64,000 bases of DNA from Chitinophaga filiformis (GTDB lineage: Bacteria; Bacteroidota; Bacteroidia; Chitinophagales; Chitinophagaceae), in assembly GCF_023100805.1 (NCBI RefSeq), contig NZ_CP095855.1, positions 3,327,001-3,391,000 of the forward strand, read 5' to 3'. A model generated the notes under the pieces. It saw only the letters and a list, made by a program, of their open reading frames with translations, did no database searches and was not told the origin of the DNA. A program made the position numbers and the translations under genes. Below, in pieces: positions 25,208 to 35,178 of the stretch (position 1 is its first letter; each line of letters starts with the position of its first letter).

Positions 25208-25329
25208 GATATCTTTTTCATTAGGTGAGAGATTACTTTATGTCAAAAGTACACCTCAACCGGTGACGATAGGTTAAGAAGATGTTAACGTGATAGCATA
25301 CGTCGTGTTATTTCACTTGCAGGGCTCGT

Positions 25330-26385
25330 TTATCTTTTTGCAGCAATCAACCTATCCAGGATCTTCAGGTACAGATCAGTAGGAACCTGCCTGCCGTACT
25401 CATATTTTGTTTTAAAAGCCACCACCAGATCAAGCTTTGGCAGAACAGTGATAAACTGTCCATATGCGCCCGTCGCAGAATAAGCGCCTTCATAAAGATC
25501 ATTACTGTAAGGCGCATCCCAGATCCACCACAAATAGCCATATCCAAAATGAAAATAAGCTGTTTTTGCTGCTACTGCCTCTTTATAGGGTGTGACGATA
25601 GACGTAGTTAATTTAACCCAGTCCGCCGGAATTATCTGCTGGTCTTTCCATTTGCCATTCCTGAGCATCAGGTAGCCTATTCTCGCCATATCCCTTGTTG
25701 AAAACCACATATGATAAGCCAGGTATTTTGATCTTGTTGTATCGCCTGTTTTGCGTTGCTCTTTTATATTCCAGTCCTGCATTTGCAAAGGCCTGGCAAG
25801 TATAGAGTCGATCAGCTGATAAATAGTCCTTCCTGTTTGTTGTTCCAGGATGTAGCCGGCAACGTTGAAATCCCAGTTGTTGTATAGCCAGAAACTGCCT
25901 GGTTTAACGCTACCTCTTTTGGGCGCCATGGCAGAGGCGTCACCCTCATTGCTCGCCGGATGATAAACGCCGGAACGTGCCGTGAGCAGATCTCTGATAG
26001 TAGCTTTCTTTTCTATTGGTAACAAGCCACCAACATCGTCAATCTGTAATCGTTCCATTGTGGTGGAAAGATCTATTCTCTTATTCGCTACAAAGGGTCC
26101 GTACAATACAGAGAGCAGGCTTTTCCTGCATGACGCCAGATAGCTGGTTTCCTTAACATCGCCATAATCAAATAGTATTTTCCCGGATTGTATTACCAGC
26201 ATGCCCGTTGCATCGCTGCTGTCTATAATGAAGCGTTTAAGGTTGTTAAGGGCATCTTTGTTCCATCCTGCTGCGGATGCATCAGTTGCGAACTGCCAGC
26301 TGCTATCCGGATAAACAGTATTAGCAGGTTCCTGGCAAAAAGCTAAATATGGTGAAAGAAGGATGATGAACAGCAGTTTATGCAT
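25330..26385 (-). CDS. Secreted serine hydrolase, class C beta-lactamase family
   Basis: The product has 351 residues. A signal peptide (MHKLLFIILLSPYLAFC) takes it to the periplasm, possibly as a lipoprotein given the cysteine at 17. The catalytic SxxK tetrad is SCRK at 85-88. The second motif YxN is YNN in LYNNWDFNVAGYIL near 163. HFGYGYLWW near 275 leads into the final core. Proteins of this family include beta-lactamases, D-alanyl carboxypeptidases and esterases; an actual beta-lactamase role is not implied. It has no clear operon partner. Confidence 0.87.
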   Translation of the reverse strand: MHKLLFIILLSPYLAFCQEPANTVYPDSSWQFATDASAAGWNKDALNNLKRFIIDSSDATGMLVIQSGKILFDYGDVKETSYLASCRKSLLSVLYGPFVANKRIDLSTTMERLQIDDVGGLLPIEKKATIRDLLTARSGVYHPASNEGDASAMAPKRGSVKPGSFWLYNNWDFNVAGYILEQQTGRTIYQLIDSILARPLQMQDWNIKEQRKTGDTTRSKYLAYHMWFSTRDMARIGYLMLRNGKWKDQQIIPADWVKLTTSIVTPYKEAVAAKTAYFHFGYGYLWWIWDAPYSNDLYEGAYSATGAYGQFITVLPKLDLVVAFKTKYEYGRQVPTDLYLKILDRLIAAKR

Positions 26386-26505
26386 GTGGTATCAATTTGG
26401 GTTGGTTAAATGTATACCAAGCTTTTGAGATTGTCAAGGCTGGAGAAGGAATACTTCAGGAATGGGAATTGAATGAGCGGAGTTCCGGGAAACCGCTTAC
26501 TAAGA

Positions 26506-26540
26506 ACAAAGGGCCAACCCTTTTCGGGTCAGCCCTTTGT
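26506..26540 (-). terminator. Hairpin terminator of the YD-type lipoprotein gene
   Basis: A 9-bp outer stem (26506-26514 with 26532-26540) has an additional inner ACCC/GGGT pairing, just downstream of the minus-strand lipoprotein gene. The U-run is weak, so termination strength is uncertain. Confidence 0.5.
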
Positions 26541-26615
26541 AAATACGGTCCTGGTCCTACATGAAACCCGTGTATATAACCAGGAGACATTTCCTATTAA
26601 ACCGATTTTGGGGAA

Positions 26616-27443
26616 TTACAATTTTACATAGGTCAGCTTATGGCTGTGTTGCCTGGTGTCGACTACAACGCCATTATACAATTGCTTCGTAGTAGTGGTG
26701 ACTGTAACCGGGTAGTTCTCGTTATCGTATGTGAACACATTGGAAATTACCTCACTGTCACTGCCGGAACTGGTAGTGGCCGTCAGTACATTGTTTGCAG
26801 AAAGTCCGTCCGCAGGTTCATCCATTTGTAAGTTGAACAGTATCGGTTGTTGTGCCGTGTAGTTAATCTTGTTGTCGTAGGTATATACTGTTACAGTGGT
26901 GTCTTTTGTTTCCTTGTCATCCTTCATCGCAATGCTATACTTTTTGGTGATATTCTTGTTCGTATCCCATTCAAGTACGTTCTTTTGAAAGAGAGCGACG
27001 CTACCACCTGCTTCAGTAATGGCAGCAACGTAAATGGTAGCTATTTGACCTGATGCATTATATACAAGACTATCATACCTGCCGTATTTATCAAAGCCAT
27101 ATTCATAAGAATATGCTTTGATCAGTTCACCAACAGCATTGTATTCGAAAGTCTTGAACTTGTGCGTGATATCGTTTTTCGATATGCCGATCAGGGCAGC
27201 TGTAAGCCTGTTGTTTTCATATACCGGTTTCAGATAAGATGCAAATTCATCTGCTGGTTCATGCTGTTCAAAAAGGATCAGTCTCCGGCCTGCGTCATAA
27301 CTAAGCGCACTACTATCCATGTCGGTAAGGTCAGTTGCTAATAGTTTAAGAGGATATACGGGGTCTGGAATGGCGTCCGGCTGCGGATCGCATGCGACAA
27401 ACAATAGTCCGAGTACCAGTGAACTAAAAAACAATTTTCTCAT
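26616..27443 (-). CDS. Lipoprotein of unknown function
   Basis: The product has 275 residues. A lipoprotein signal ends LLFVACDPQP with the cysteine at 18, so it is probably anchored in the outer membrane. The body is beta-rich with repeats such as YNAVGELIKAYSYEYGFD and VFTYDNENYPVTVTT, which recall the YD-like units seen in many Bacteroidota extracellular lipoproteins. No catalytic motif is seen. It is a lone gene. Confidence 0.7.
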   Translation of the reverse strand: MRKLFFSSLVLGLLFVACDPQPDAIPDPVYPLKLLATDLTDMDSSALSYDAGRRLILFEQHEPADEFASYLKPVYENNRLTAALIGISKNDITHKFKTFEYNAVGELIKAYSYEYGFDKYGRYDSLVYNASGQIATIYVAAITEAGGSVALFQKNVLEWDTNKNITKKYSIAMKDDKETKDTTVTVYTYDNKINYTAQQPILFNLQMDEPADGLSANNVLTATTSSGSDSEVISNVFTYDNENYPVTVTTTTKQLYNGVVVDTRQHSHKLTYVKL

Positions 27444-27644
27444 AGGTTGAATATTTGACTGATTAAGATAAAAGCTGTGATGTTGCTTTTAGTTTTTTGA
27501 CATAAATGTTAACAGATAGATAGGTTTTATTGTGTAGGTAAAACGAGCAGTCTTCCGAAATGTTACAGCGGAAGAAATTTTTTGTTCGACTTAATCTTTA
27601 GTGCCTGCTTATATTGAAGAGAGCAGCGCTGTCGGGCTTACTAA

Positions 27645-28175
27645 TTAGTACTTCCACTCAGCAGGCTGAAAATCCCTGATGGCGGTACCAATGGTGTTAC
27701 ATTTTCCAATATCGGTAATATTCAGGTAGGTAAGCTGGTGTGCGCTATCAACCAGTATCAATTGTATATCGAGGTTCTTATGCAGGGTTGTGTAGCTGAT
27801 AAATGCGCCGTTGTAATCTTTCCATTGGTAAGTATGGGAATTGAAAGTGATACCGGTGGCGTTAACGATCATGGGGTTACTATTGTAATAGTACCTGATA
27901 AAGGCATACAGCATAACGGCAAGCGGAAGGAAATAAAACAGACTATAAATGCGCTTTATTGTGAATAGCGTAGAAAGACCCGCTATTAACACAGCATATA
28001 CGATCAAGATGGTATAATCCCTTTTAATCACTATGGCACCTTCCTTATTTTTCTTCGCCGGGTTATAAAAAGCGTATTTCCAGGCCGGCTTTACGGAGGT
28101 GGCTGTTAACCAATGGCTGCCATGCCGGCTCAGCATATGCTGTTCAATTAATTTAATAGTTGCTGTCTGATCCAT
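27645..28175 (-). CDS. Hypothetical protein with two central membrane helices
   Basis: The product has 176 residues. Two neighbouring helices lie at about 50-90, and a beta-rich C-terminal part (GITFNSHTYQWKDYNG) looks PH-like or immunoglobulin-like. I recognise no family. The stop of this gene and the following region show no further features. It could form an operon with the ankyrin protein upstream, whose stop lies about 55 bases away on the same strand. Confidence 0.6.
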   Translation of the reverse strand: MDQTATIKLIEQHMLSRHGSHWLTATSVKPAWKYAFYNPAKKNKEGAIVIKRDYTILIVYAVLIAGLSTLFTIKRIYSLFYFLPLAVMLYAFIRYYYNSNPMIVNATGITFNSHTYQWKDYNGAFISYTTLHKNLDIQLILVDSAHQLTYLNITDIGKCNTIGTAIRDFQPAEWKY

Positions 28176-28230
28176 CGTCTGATCTATCTTAAATCACAAT
28201 ACTGAGATATTCCTCCTTGGCTTTAAGCTG

Positions 28231-29349
28231 CTATTGTAATAGCTGTATCATTGCTTCCTCCTGGCGTGCTGCTGCCAGTGAAACCGGCGTGTGGCCCTGT
28301 GCAATGATGTGCTTGTCTGCACCTGTTGCCAGCAGCGCTTCCGCTATTTCCAGCAAGCCCATTTCTGCGGCACGGTGTAAGGCGGTAAATCCACGGTCAT
28401 CCTGCGCATTCACATCTGCACCTGCTTTTATCAGTAGTTGCAATACATCCAGCCTTTTGGATTGTACAGCATTCATCAGGGTAGTGGCGCCTTCTGCAGA
28501 ACGTGCATCAGGATGAGCGCCTAATGCCAGTAAGTGTTCCAGCACAAGGGTATCTTCTGCCACCAATCCCCATTGCAGCGCAGTCAGGCCATCGCCGGCA
28601 AGTGCATTCAGGTTATAACCTTGCTGATGCAGACTGGTGATAACATCCAGGTTACCTTCTGCAACCGCAATATGCAGCATTGTATGGGAACGCAGCGGTT
28701 CTTCAGATGGCGCTGTAAATTGCTCATCAAATACACCGATCTTGGCCAGGTTACCGAACATAGAGAAGCTCCACATTGCCGCTGTTCGTGTGTTGTCTTT
28801 CAGCTCTTCCGGTAAAGGTGCAGGTACGACTTGGTTCCGTACATAGCCTGTCATCAGGAAATGCAGGATCGATATAGTGTGTGCAGGCTTTTCCTCGCCA
28901 AAGCTGCCGCGGATGCTTTCCACAATGAGCATACCGTTTTCCTGCCTTGTCTGGGCCGTCACATATACCTGACGCATCCAGCTTCTTACAAATATCAGCT
29001 TGTTGTCGTGGAAGTAAATTGCCCATTTATGTTCCATAACCTGCGGAATAAACAACACGCCGGGATATAATTTCCCATCTACCGGGAATGTAAGATTGGC
29101 TGCTATTTCCGCTTCTTCCAGCGGTAACTGTTCCAGGAATACAAGACCATCTTCAGAATTGTAAGAAACAGCATTCTGTGCCATCTGCTCATCTTTCGAT
29201 GTGGAGAGCATTGTTTCAGTAATAGGCCGCATGTCTAATAATCTCACCTGCCAGGGGTTGTCTTCTGGTGCGATCCATGGTAACGGATTTTCCTCCTGCG
29301 GAGGCGTGGCTTCTTCTTTCTTTTTGAAAAATTTGCTGAATAGGGACAT
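28231..29349 (-). CDS. Ankyrin-repeat protein
   Basis: The product has 372 residues. The last ~145 contain about five ankyrin repeats (HTMLHIAVAEGNLDVI, AGADVNAQDDRGFTALHRAA and similar), which mediate protein binding. The first ~220 residues begin with a lysine-rich stretch (FSKFFKKKEE) and form an unassigned domain with no signal peptide, so it is cytoplasmic. Paralogues of this architecture are common in soil Bacteroidota. The target is unknown. Confidence 0.85.
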   Translation of the reverse strand: MSLFSKFFKKKEEATPPQEENPLPWIAPEDNPWQVRLLDMRPITETMLSTSKDEQMAQNAVSYNSEDGLVFLEQLPLEEAEIAANLTFPVDGKLYPGVLFIPQVMEHKWAIYFHDNKLIFVRSWMRQVYVTAQTRQENGMLIVESIRGSFGEEKPAHTISILHFLMTGYVRNQVVPAPLPEELKDNTRTAAMWSFSMFGNLAKIGVFDEQFTAPSEEPLRSHTMLHIAVAEGNLDVITSLHQQGYNLNALAGDGLTALQWGLVAEDTLVLEHLLALGAHPDARSAEGATTLMNAVQSKRLDVLQLLIKAGADVNAQDDRGFTALHRAAEMGLLEIAEALLATGADKHIIAQGHTPVSLAAARQEEAMIQLLQ

Positions 29350-29606
29350 TTGGGTTCAGATTATCTGGCAATATAGAGAATATCTGTTAGTATTCATAAT
29401 AGGGCAAGAGGGGTGAAAGTTGCATTGTTTATCCGGAGCCATCTATGTCAGTCATGCCTGACGGAATTAACATACTAACGGTAAATCACCTCGTAAAAGC
29501 AATACAGGAAAGGAGATTGGACGATAGTATAGTTAATGGATAGATAGCGCCGGACCTTTCTGTACATTTTTTCATTTCATGTAAATTAATTTCCGTAAAT
29601 AGCCGC

Positions 29607-29966
29607 ATGGAATCAAAGGAATTAGCTAAACTTATTGGACCAACCCTCAGTGTAATGAGTATTTCCGAGACGATCAACCTGGATATATGGAGTAACAATA
29701 TTCCGGCTATTACTTATCTCAATGGAATTATTCTGTTTGTTACAGGACTCTCGATTATCCGGATACATAATATCTGGACATCTGACTGGCGTATTGTGAT
29801 TACACTTCTGGGTTGGGGCGCTGTCGCCGGCGGAGCATTCCGTATTTTTTTCCCTGCAGCCAAACAAGGAGGGCAGAATATATTCACCTATGCAATCATT
29901 GCTGTTTTGCTTTTAATTGGACTGTTTCTGTCTTACAAAGGCTATACGCCGGAAAAGCACAAATGA
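29607..29966 (+). CDS. Small four-helix membrane protein
   Basis: The product has 119 residues. MESKELAKLIGPTLSVMSIS leads into hydrophobic helices near 34-50, 60-78 and 92-110. I recall this small family from many proteobacteria and Bacteroidota as an uncharacterised protein that begins MESKELAKLIGP, with a conserved YLNG and GW region. No role is known. It is a single gene, preceded by a TACATTTT sequence that is close to the Bacteroidota promoter box. Confidence 0.75.
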   Translation: MESKELAKLIGPTLSVMSISETINLDIWSNNIPAITYLNGIILFVTGLSIIRIHNIWTSDWRIVITLLGWGAVAGGAFRIFFPAAKQGGQNIFTYAIIAVLLLIGLFLSYKGYTPEKHK

Positions 29967-30213
29967 TAATATGGCCGTTACGGTTAAGTGAATGTCAGTC
30001 TGCTATTGATTACTTCCGGAGAATCTATTAAATTCACGCAGCAAATCTATCCGGGCTACCCTGGGATTGGGCCAACTTGAATTTTAACCCCTTATTGAAA
30101 AATATATACATGTTGCGAACTTCAGTTATCATCTGACAATCAGTCTGATTGGCGGGCTTTCCCTCATGTTGCAGCGTTGCTCATTTTTCAACCTATTAAA
30201 TACCACAACATTT

Positions 30214-31728
30214 ATGAAACCTCTAAAACTACTCGCATTAGTTCTGCTCGGGACGTTATCCGCACATGCGCAATCTACTGCTGACCCTAAACAGGACCTT
30301 TTCTCACAGTCGTTCAGCAGGATGATTGTCCAGGACATTACTTATGCCATCGTAGGGGAAAATGCCCCGGTAAGTGGTGTGAAGATCGATGTGTCTAAAC
30401 CAGAAGGAACAATATCCGCTATGTTCCCTAATAAAGCCCCTAAATGGTATTTTCCGTTCGAGATCTTTGGCTTCGAATTAAAGGGCGGTGTCACTGACAA
30501 AAACTTTGGTTTTTTCAAAGGTACAAATGCGAATGCTGCTTTTGAATTCAGACCTTCGTTTCACACCATAACCTGGGGAAACAGTGCTTTGTACGGATAC
30601 GGAAACGAGGCCAGGGCAAATAAAAAGCTGGTAATTGCGAATAATGACCTGGTTTTACAGCAGTCTGTCAGGCAACGGGATACTTTTTTTGTACTGACGG
30701 AATTGTATAACCATCATCTCCAGGTTTTAAAAAGTCCCAAAAAAGGGCCGACAGGAATTGTCGCTGCCGATAGACATAAAAAGATCGCCGAAGTGCTGTT
30801 ACAAAAGTTGCTTAATAACAAATCTATTACAGTAGATTCGAAGCTAACATGGGACCAGGTACTGAAATTGCTGCCACAGGCCACAGCAGATGGAAATGGC
30901 AATATCAATACTGATAAAGACTATTATCCGGAACTGGTTGAGCTTTATAAAAAGTATGAGAAAACAGATAAGAAGCGGAAAGATAACGAGCTGGATAAAA
31001 TGGTAGCTAACTCCGATGGGCTTTGGACCAGAAAAAGGTACAGCTGGTGGTCGTTTAATCCCTTTGTAAAAACAGAAAAGGTGAATGAATATTACACTAC
31101 ATTCGAAGATAAGGATTCCCTTTATTTTAAACCTGATTATCGATGGACTTACGGAGTTTCAGTTTATTTCAATAAATATTGGCTCACACCTAATAAAATA
31201 GCGGTTCTTTTAAGAGGCGGCCCTTCATTGGCGTATAGTAACAACGTATCTAATCTTAGCAGCTTCAATTATGAAACCCGCACGCCCTTTTTTCAAAATG
31301 GCTCCTCGCAAACGGAGAAAATAAAGACGGGGACAGCATATAACAATTCGGCTATAAAGGAAGGATGGGAGCGGCAATTGGCGGCAGAATTCTATTTGCT
31401 GCCACTGAATTCCTTCGTTCCCGGTTTATACCTGGCGGGGAATATTGCTAATAGCGACCTATACAAGCTGCCAGGCGTGGTCGGAAGAGCTGAGGACACC
31501 TGGAAGGCTGGTGCTGAAGGAGGCCTGGTGTTTAATATAAATAACCGGGAAAAAGATAAGTCTCTTCTTTCTATTATTACCTATTTCCGGTATGAGGATT
31601 TTACTGATAAGACCAGAACTGACGCCATTACCGGCACTGAAGAGCCAAGACGGGACTTCCAGAAGCGAAACATCGGCATAGGCATTAAAATAGGCATTCC
31701 TATCACGTTGCCCAAGCGAACTGAATAA
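30214..31728 (+). CDS. Exported protein of unknown function, possible outer-membrane barrel
   Basis: The product has 504 residues from ATG 30214, which sits directly before a signal peptide (PLKLLALVLLGTLSAHAQ). An upstream ATG at 30166 would add residues not resembling a leader. The second half has alternating aromatic and polar strands (YRWTYGVSVYFNKYWLTPNK, then LLSIITYFRYEDFT) that would fit an outer-membrane beta-barrel. The middle (about 170-250) is charged and helical. No family is known to me. A hairpin terminator follows 50 bases after the stop. Confidence 0.65.
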   Translation: MKPLKLLALVLLGTLSAHAQSTADPKQDLFSQSFSRMIVQDITYAIVGENAPVSGVKIDVSKPEGTISAMFPNKAPKWYFPFEIFGFELKGGVTDKNFGFFKGTNANAAFEFRPSFHTITWGNSALYGYGNEARANKKLVIANNDLVLQQSVRQRDTFFVLTELYNHHLQVLKSPKKGPTGIVAADRHKKIAEVLLQKLLNNKSITVDSKLTWDQVLKLLPQATADGNGNINTDKDYYPELVELYKKYEKTDKKRKDNELDKMVANSDGLWTRKRYSWWSFNPFVKTEKVNEYYTTFEDKDSLYFKPDYRWTYGVSVYFNKYWLTPNKIAVLLRGGPSLAYSNNVSNLSSFNYETRTPFFQNGSSQTEKIKTGTAYNNSAIKEGWERQLAAEFYLLPLNSFVPGLYLAGNIANSDLYKLPGVVGRAEDTWKAGAEGGLVFNINNREKDKSLLSIITYFRYEDFTDKTRTDAITGTEEPRRDFQKRNIGIGIKIGIPITLPKRTE

Positions 31729-31777
31729 AGCCGGTAGTGAACTGTGTAAAGTGCAGATTAGCGTAAATCAATGCGAA

Positions 31778-31812
31778 GGGCACCTATCTATTTTGTTGAG
31801 AGATGGGTGCTC
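31778..31812 (+). terminator. Hairpin terminator after the exported protein gene
   Basis: A 12-bp stem with two G-U pairs (31778-31789 with 31801-31812) and an 11-base loop is followed by TTCTTGT. Confidence 0.55.
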
Positions 31813-31952
31813 TTCTTGTAGGGCTTCATCCATTCAAGCTGTTCTTTGGCGCCAGGTCTTACTGGTATTCTTGCCCGTGTTTACAAAGACGTCCTTCTTC
31901 CCGCCTGTGATCCGGGCGATAATTTCGGGATCGATAATGGAAATGGGGACGA

Positions 31953-32336
31953 TCAGGTAAGCTGGGCTTCTATGGCGGCCTTATCGATCACCGACCAGAC
32001 CTGTCGGATCTTGTTATCCTGAAATTTGTAGAATACATTTTCAGCAAACACAACTCTTTTCCCGTTTACAGGAAGACCGAGAAAACTGCCCTTTGGGGTA
32101 CAGTTGAATTGCAGCCGGCTCGCCAGGTATGCGGCATCGGCAACTAATATCTCAATGTTGTAGTGAAGATCAGGGATATCGCTAAAATCGGTCTTCAGCA
32201 TTTCAATATATCCGTTTAAACCTAGCGACCTGCCATTATGCTCCACATCTGTGTGCACGAATTGATGAAGGTTAGGCCAGTCCTGCTGATTGAGGCGGGC
32301 AATATAATCCAGGTAGATATCACTGAGTGCAGACAT
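31953..32336 (-). CDS. SnoaL-like ester cyclase/NTF2-fold protein
   Basis: The product has 127 residues. It shows the SnoaL/NTF2-like pattern: helix at the start (YLDYIARLNQQDWP), then FVHTDVEHNG and NYNIEILVADAAYLASRLQF ending with WSVIDKAAIEAQ. Family members include polyketide cyclases and many small uncharacterised enzymes. The length is typical. It has no obvious operon partner; the two following genes on the same strand are of unknown kind. Confidence 0.75.
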   Translation of the reverse strand: MSALSDIYLDYIARLNQQDWPNLHQFVHTDVEHNGRSLGLNGYIEMLKTDFSDIPDLHYNIEILVADAAYLASRLQFNCTPKGSFLGLPVNGKRVVFAENVFYKFQDNKIRQVWSVIDKAAIEAQLT

Positions 32337-32383
32337 AGTGTGTTTTAGTCATCGCAGCAAACTTTGCACCAGGCTGCAAGTTA

Positions 32384-32650
32384 TCATTGCTTCACAGTTC
32401 CATCATTGTTAATAAACATAAATTGATGTTCCTGGATTATCTCTTTACCTCCGGCTGCAGAGAAACTGTCCCATAATCCTCTCCAGTCTTCAGAATCTGA
32501 ACTGTTTTCGGTATCCCAACGGATGACATCATATATCCTGTGATCTACATTTTGTTGCCTGTCCACATTTATTTCGAAGAACTCTTCAGTTACCACTCCA
32601 CAATCCTCATGCAGTGATACTTTCATAAAGGGATAGAAGTCTGTAACCAT
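32384..32650 (-). CDS. Hypothetical 88-residue acidic protein
   Basis: This minus-strand ORF has an acidic, mixed alpha/beta composition (MVTDFYPFMKVSLHEDCG, ending EHQFMFINNDGTVKQ). It lies between the SnoaL-like gene and the 203-residue gene on the same strand, at gaps of 47 and 22 bases, so it may form an operon with the latter. No family is recognised. The short length leaves some doubt, but its position between same-strand genes and normal codon flavour support it. Confidence 0.5.
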   Translation of the reverse strand: MVTDFYPFMKVSLHEDCGVVTEEFFEINVDRQQNVDHRIYDVIRWDTENSSDSEDWRGLWDSFSAAGGKEIIQEHQFMFINNDGTVKQ

Positions 32651-32672
32651 TGTTCTTTAGTTTTAGTAGCTA

Positions 32673-33284
32673 TTAAAGCCGTTTGGCACCCGGAGGGACC
32701 TGACCACTTTTAAAAGCTTTTTGCTGATCTTTATTACCTAAGTCCATGCTGAAGTTTTCCCATTTCCCGTCGGCGCTCAACACCGCACAGTTCCAGTCTC
32801 CATCCACATCATCGGGGAACTGCCACAGGATATGATAGCCCTCTTCATTGGAAAATCCTTCTTCATCAGCCTGTAAGATGCCTTTCACCTTTTCCCAGAT
32901 GTATGATTGTGTGGTGGTGATAATTGGGTAATTATCCTCTTCCATTCCTATAGGTAACAGCCGGAAGGCGTAAATAACCTGTACACGATCAAAAAAGCTG
33001 TTCAACCATTTCGCTGCAGCAGACGGTTGGAAATCAAGGATGCTTGCCCTGAATTCATCCAGCTCTTCCTTTCCCATTCCTTCATTTGTAACTGCATCTC
33101 TTTCAATTACAGCCAGCAGTTTGTCATTTTCATTCCTTAATTCTACACGTGTCCATTTTTCGGGCGTTTCATGCTTGAGCGCGCCCAGCCTGGCATTGAG
33201 ACCTTCCTGGTCCAGCGCTTCTAAAATTTCATCTAAATGAATGTCAGGATTTTCTGTCCCCAGGACGCGTATGTAGTAACTCAT
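32673..33284 (-). CDS. Hypothetical 203-residue protein
   Basis: I take the start at ATG 33284 (MSYYIRVLGTENPDIHLDEI); an upstream start at 33320 adds 12 residues that look like leader translation. The protein is acidic, mixed alpha/beta and has no signal or membrane segment. It ends with QVPPGAKRL. I recognise no family, although it resembles in style the stand-alone cytoplasmic proteins found near polymorphic immunity genes. That link is speculation. Confidence 0.55.
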   Translation of the reverse strand: MSYYIRVLGTENPDIHLDEILEALDQEGLNARLGALKHETPEKWTRVELRNENDKLLAVIERDAVTNEGMGKEELDEFRASILDFQPSAAAKWLNSFFDRVQVIYAFRLLPIGMEEDNYPIITTTQSYIWEKVKGILQADEEGFSNEEGYHILWQFPDDVDGDWNCAVLSADGKWENFSMDLGNKDQQKAFKSGQVPPGAKRL

Positions 33285-33714
33285 GCCTGCTAAAGTAGAA
33301 TGAAAGTTGCTTCCAGCCAAATAATAGTGTGCGGCTGATTGATTGGTAACATACTTAACATAACTGTTGACCCGGCGTACTGAATTGTTGAACTACCCGG
33401 CGTTGATAGTTATAGGTTTAAAATGGAGGATAGTAATGGCTTGCTTTTATATGGTGAATTGGGTGCAGATGCCGATAAGCTATTGGCGCCAGACGTCGCG
33501 GTGTTGGACATTCAGGGCTTATTTTATAGTATAAGGTATTTCTAAAGGGATAATGTCTAAGTCCGCTTGCTGAAATAAGGAATGTGGTAAGACGAGCTAT
33601 GTCATGCCAAGGCAAGATAGAATTTCCTCTATCTTGCCTTTAGCCTTATCATCCTGTAAGGTATCTAGATGCCCAAAGATAGTTTTTAAGATACCAACAG
33701 GCCCTGGCACATTA
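33285..33714. other. Intergenic region with a strong hairpin
   Basis: No convincing gene is visible. A 12-bp perfect hairpin (33609-33620 with 33629-33640, loop of 8) may be a terminator. A short plus-strand frame from 33423 reads MEDSNGLLLYGELGADADKL and stops at about 40 codons; this could be a decayed gene end but has no family match I know. Confidence 0.45.
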
Positions 33715-34596
33715 CTACCTTATCCCCGAAAGAATGCCAGCCAAGGTTGCCATCTCGCTGTCTGTCAAAGGTTGTAATGGTGTTCTTAAACTGCCTCCGT
33801 CTTCGCCAATAAGATGCAAGCCTGCCTTGATTGTTCTTGGTAGTCCTTTAGCAGTAATGAACCTTAGCAAATCGAGCTGTTTATAGAATACTGACTTTGC
33901 TTTTTGAAGATCATTTGCCTGAATGGCATCGAATAATGCAATATTCAGCTCAGGGATCAGATTCGGTGCTGCGGTACACCATCCATTTGCACCGGCGGAA
34001 AATGCTGCCAGCGCTAATGGGTTTGAGCCATTGTAGAATGCGACCTCATCTCCCAGTTCGTTCCTCAAATGATACATTCGTTGAATATCACCTGTACTTT
34101 CCTTGATCATGGTAACATTGGGAATTTGTAGCAGGCGCTTTAATAAGGCGGGCGTCATATCAATGCCTCCTGTTGCCGGATTGTTATATGCCATGATGGG
34201 AATAGATATTTTAGCGGCTACGGCGTCATAATGTGCAAAGATCTCATCGTCGGTTAGTTTCCAGTAACTCATCGGGATGATCATTACCGCCTTAGCCCCG
34301 GCTTTTTCAGCAAATTGTGCATGGTAGATCGTTTTATCTGTAGTCAGATTTGATACGCCAACAAGGGTTGGTATTCTGCCCGCAACCTGTTGAACGGTAG
34401 CTTCTGTAACAGCTTCTTTTTCTTCATCCGTTAAATATGGTAGAACGCCGGTACTGCCTAGTGGAGCGATGCCATGTGTGCCGGCGGTTACCAGGCGATC
34501 AACCAGTTTCTTAAATAACGGAATATTTACTTTCCCTTTTTCATCAAAGGGAGTTATTGGATAGGCGATTATGCCCTTAAATAAAATATTGTTCAT
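33715..34596 (-). CDS. DapA-family aldolase (dihydrodipicolinate synthase/N-acetylneuraminate lyase type)
   Basis: The product has 293 residues, the normal size of this family. Hallmarks are PLGSTGVLPYLTDEE (the pyruvate-carboxylate loop, usually GSTGE), the catalytic tyrosine in IMAYNNPAT near 138 and the Schiff-base lysine in TMIKESTGD near 166. Family members condense or split 2-keto acids with aldehydes. Because the loop Glu is replaced and the neighbours are a cupin and a MocR regulator, a catabolic aldolase is likelier than lysine synthesis. The cupin gene lies 47 bases upstream on the same strand, so the two probably share a transcript. Confidence 0.88.
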   Translation of the reverse strand: MNNILFKGIIAYPITPFDEKGKVNIPLFKKLVDRLVTAGTHGIAPLGSTGVLPYLTDEEKEAVTEATVQQVAGRIPTLVGVSNLTTDKTIYHAQFAEKAGAKAVMIIPMSYWKLTDDEIFAHYDAVAAKISIPIMAYNNPATGGIDMTPALLKRLLQIPNVTMIKESTGDIQRMYHLRNELGDEVAFYNGSNPLALAAFSAGANGWCTAAPNLIPELNIALFDAIQANDLQKAKSVFYKQLDLLRFITAKGLPRTIKAGLHLIGEDGGSLRTPLQPLTDSEMATLAGILSGIR

Positions 34597-34643
34597 GTTG
34601 TTCTGTAGTTGGTGAATGGAACTCTCCGCAGAGGTTTTTAAAA

Positions 34644-35138
34644 TTAAAGATCCCTTCCTTCTTCTTCGCGCAGAGCAACACCCAGGTTTTGCAGCTGTGG
34701 CGCATTTTCGCAGGCCAGGTATTTGGCGGGTTCACTGTCACTGAGATTCTGATGTCTGTGCCAGGCCCAGGACGGAATATATACTGCATCACCCGCTTTC
34801 CACTCAACACGCTCATCTTCTACCTCGGTCCAGCCTTTGCCTTCCAGCACATACAGCACTGTTTCATAGGTATGCCTGTGGCGGTTGGTGAGTTGCCCCG
34901 GAAGTAAGCCGCCAATGGTCATGCTCACATTTTTGCTTGGGAGATCAACAAAAAACACAGGGTGCTTTCTTTCGGTGGAAAATTGCTGGTGGGTGCCTGC
35001 CTGTTCAACGTTCTTGTGGATCAGGTGTGAGGGTTTGACGTAAACCGGTCTGGCAAAGGTTTTATGAAAGTCTTTTGAGCTGAATGAAGGTTGTTCGGTG
35101 TTCCCTGTTTGTTCTGTTTTAGCATTTGTCTTTGTCAT
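34644..35138 (-). CDS. Cupin-domain protein
   Basis: The product has 164 residues. A conserved beta-barrel metal motif is seen as GQLTNRHRHTYETVLYVLEG near 80-100 with a second part DAVYIPSWAWHRHQN near 128-142: histidines and a Glu (HRHxxxE, later WHRH) in the usual cupin positions. It could be a dioxygenase, isomerase or sugar-binding protein. It shares a divergent intergenic region with the MocR gene and probably forms an operon with the DapA-like gene downstream, so the three may act in one catabolic pathway. Confidence 0.8.
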   Translation of the reverse strand: MTKTNAKTEQTGNTEQPSFSSKDFHKTFARPVYVKPSHLIHKNVEQAGTHQQFSTERKHPVFFVDLPSKNVSMTIGGLLPGQLTNRHRHTYETVLYVLEGKGWTEVEDERVEWKAGDAVYIPSWAWHRHQNLSDSEPAKYLACENAPQLQNLGVALREEEGRDL

Positions 35139-35178
35139 GTTTAATCTTTTTTATTGTGTTTTTGCAATGATTGCAGTA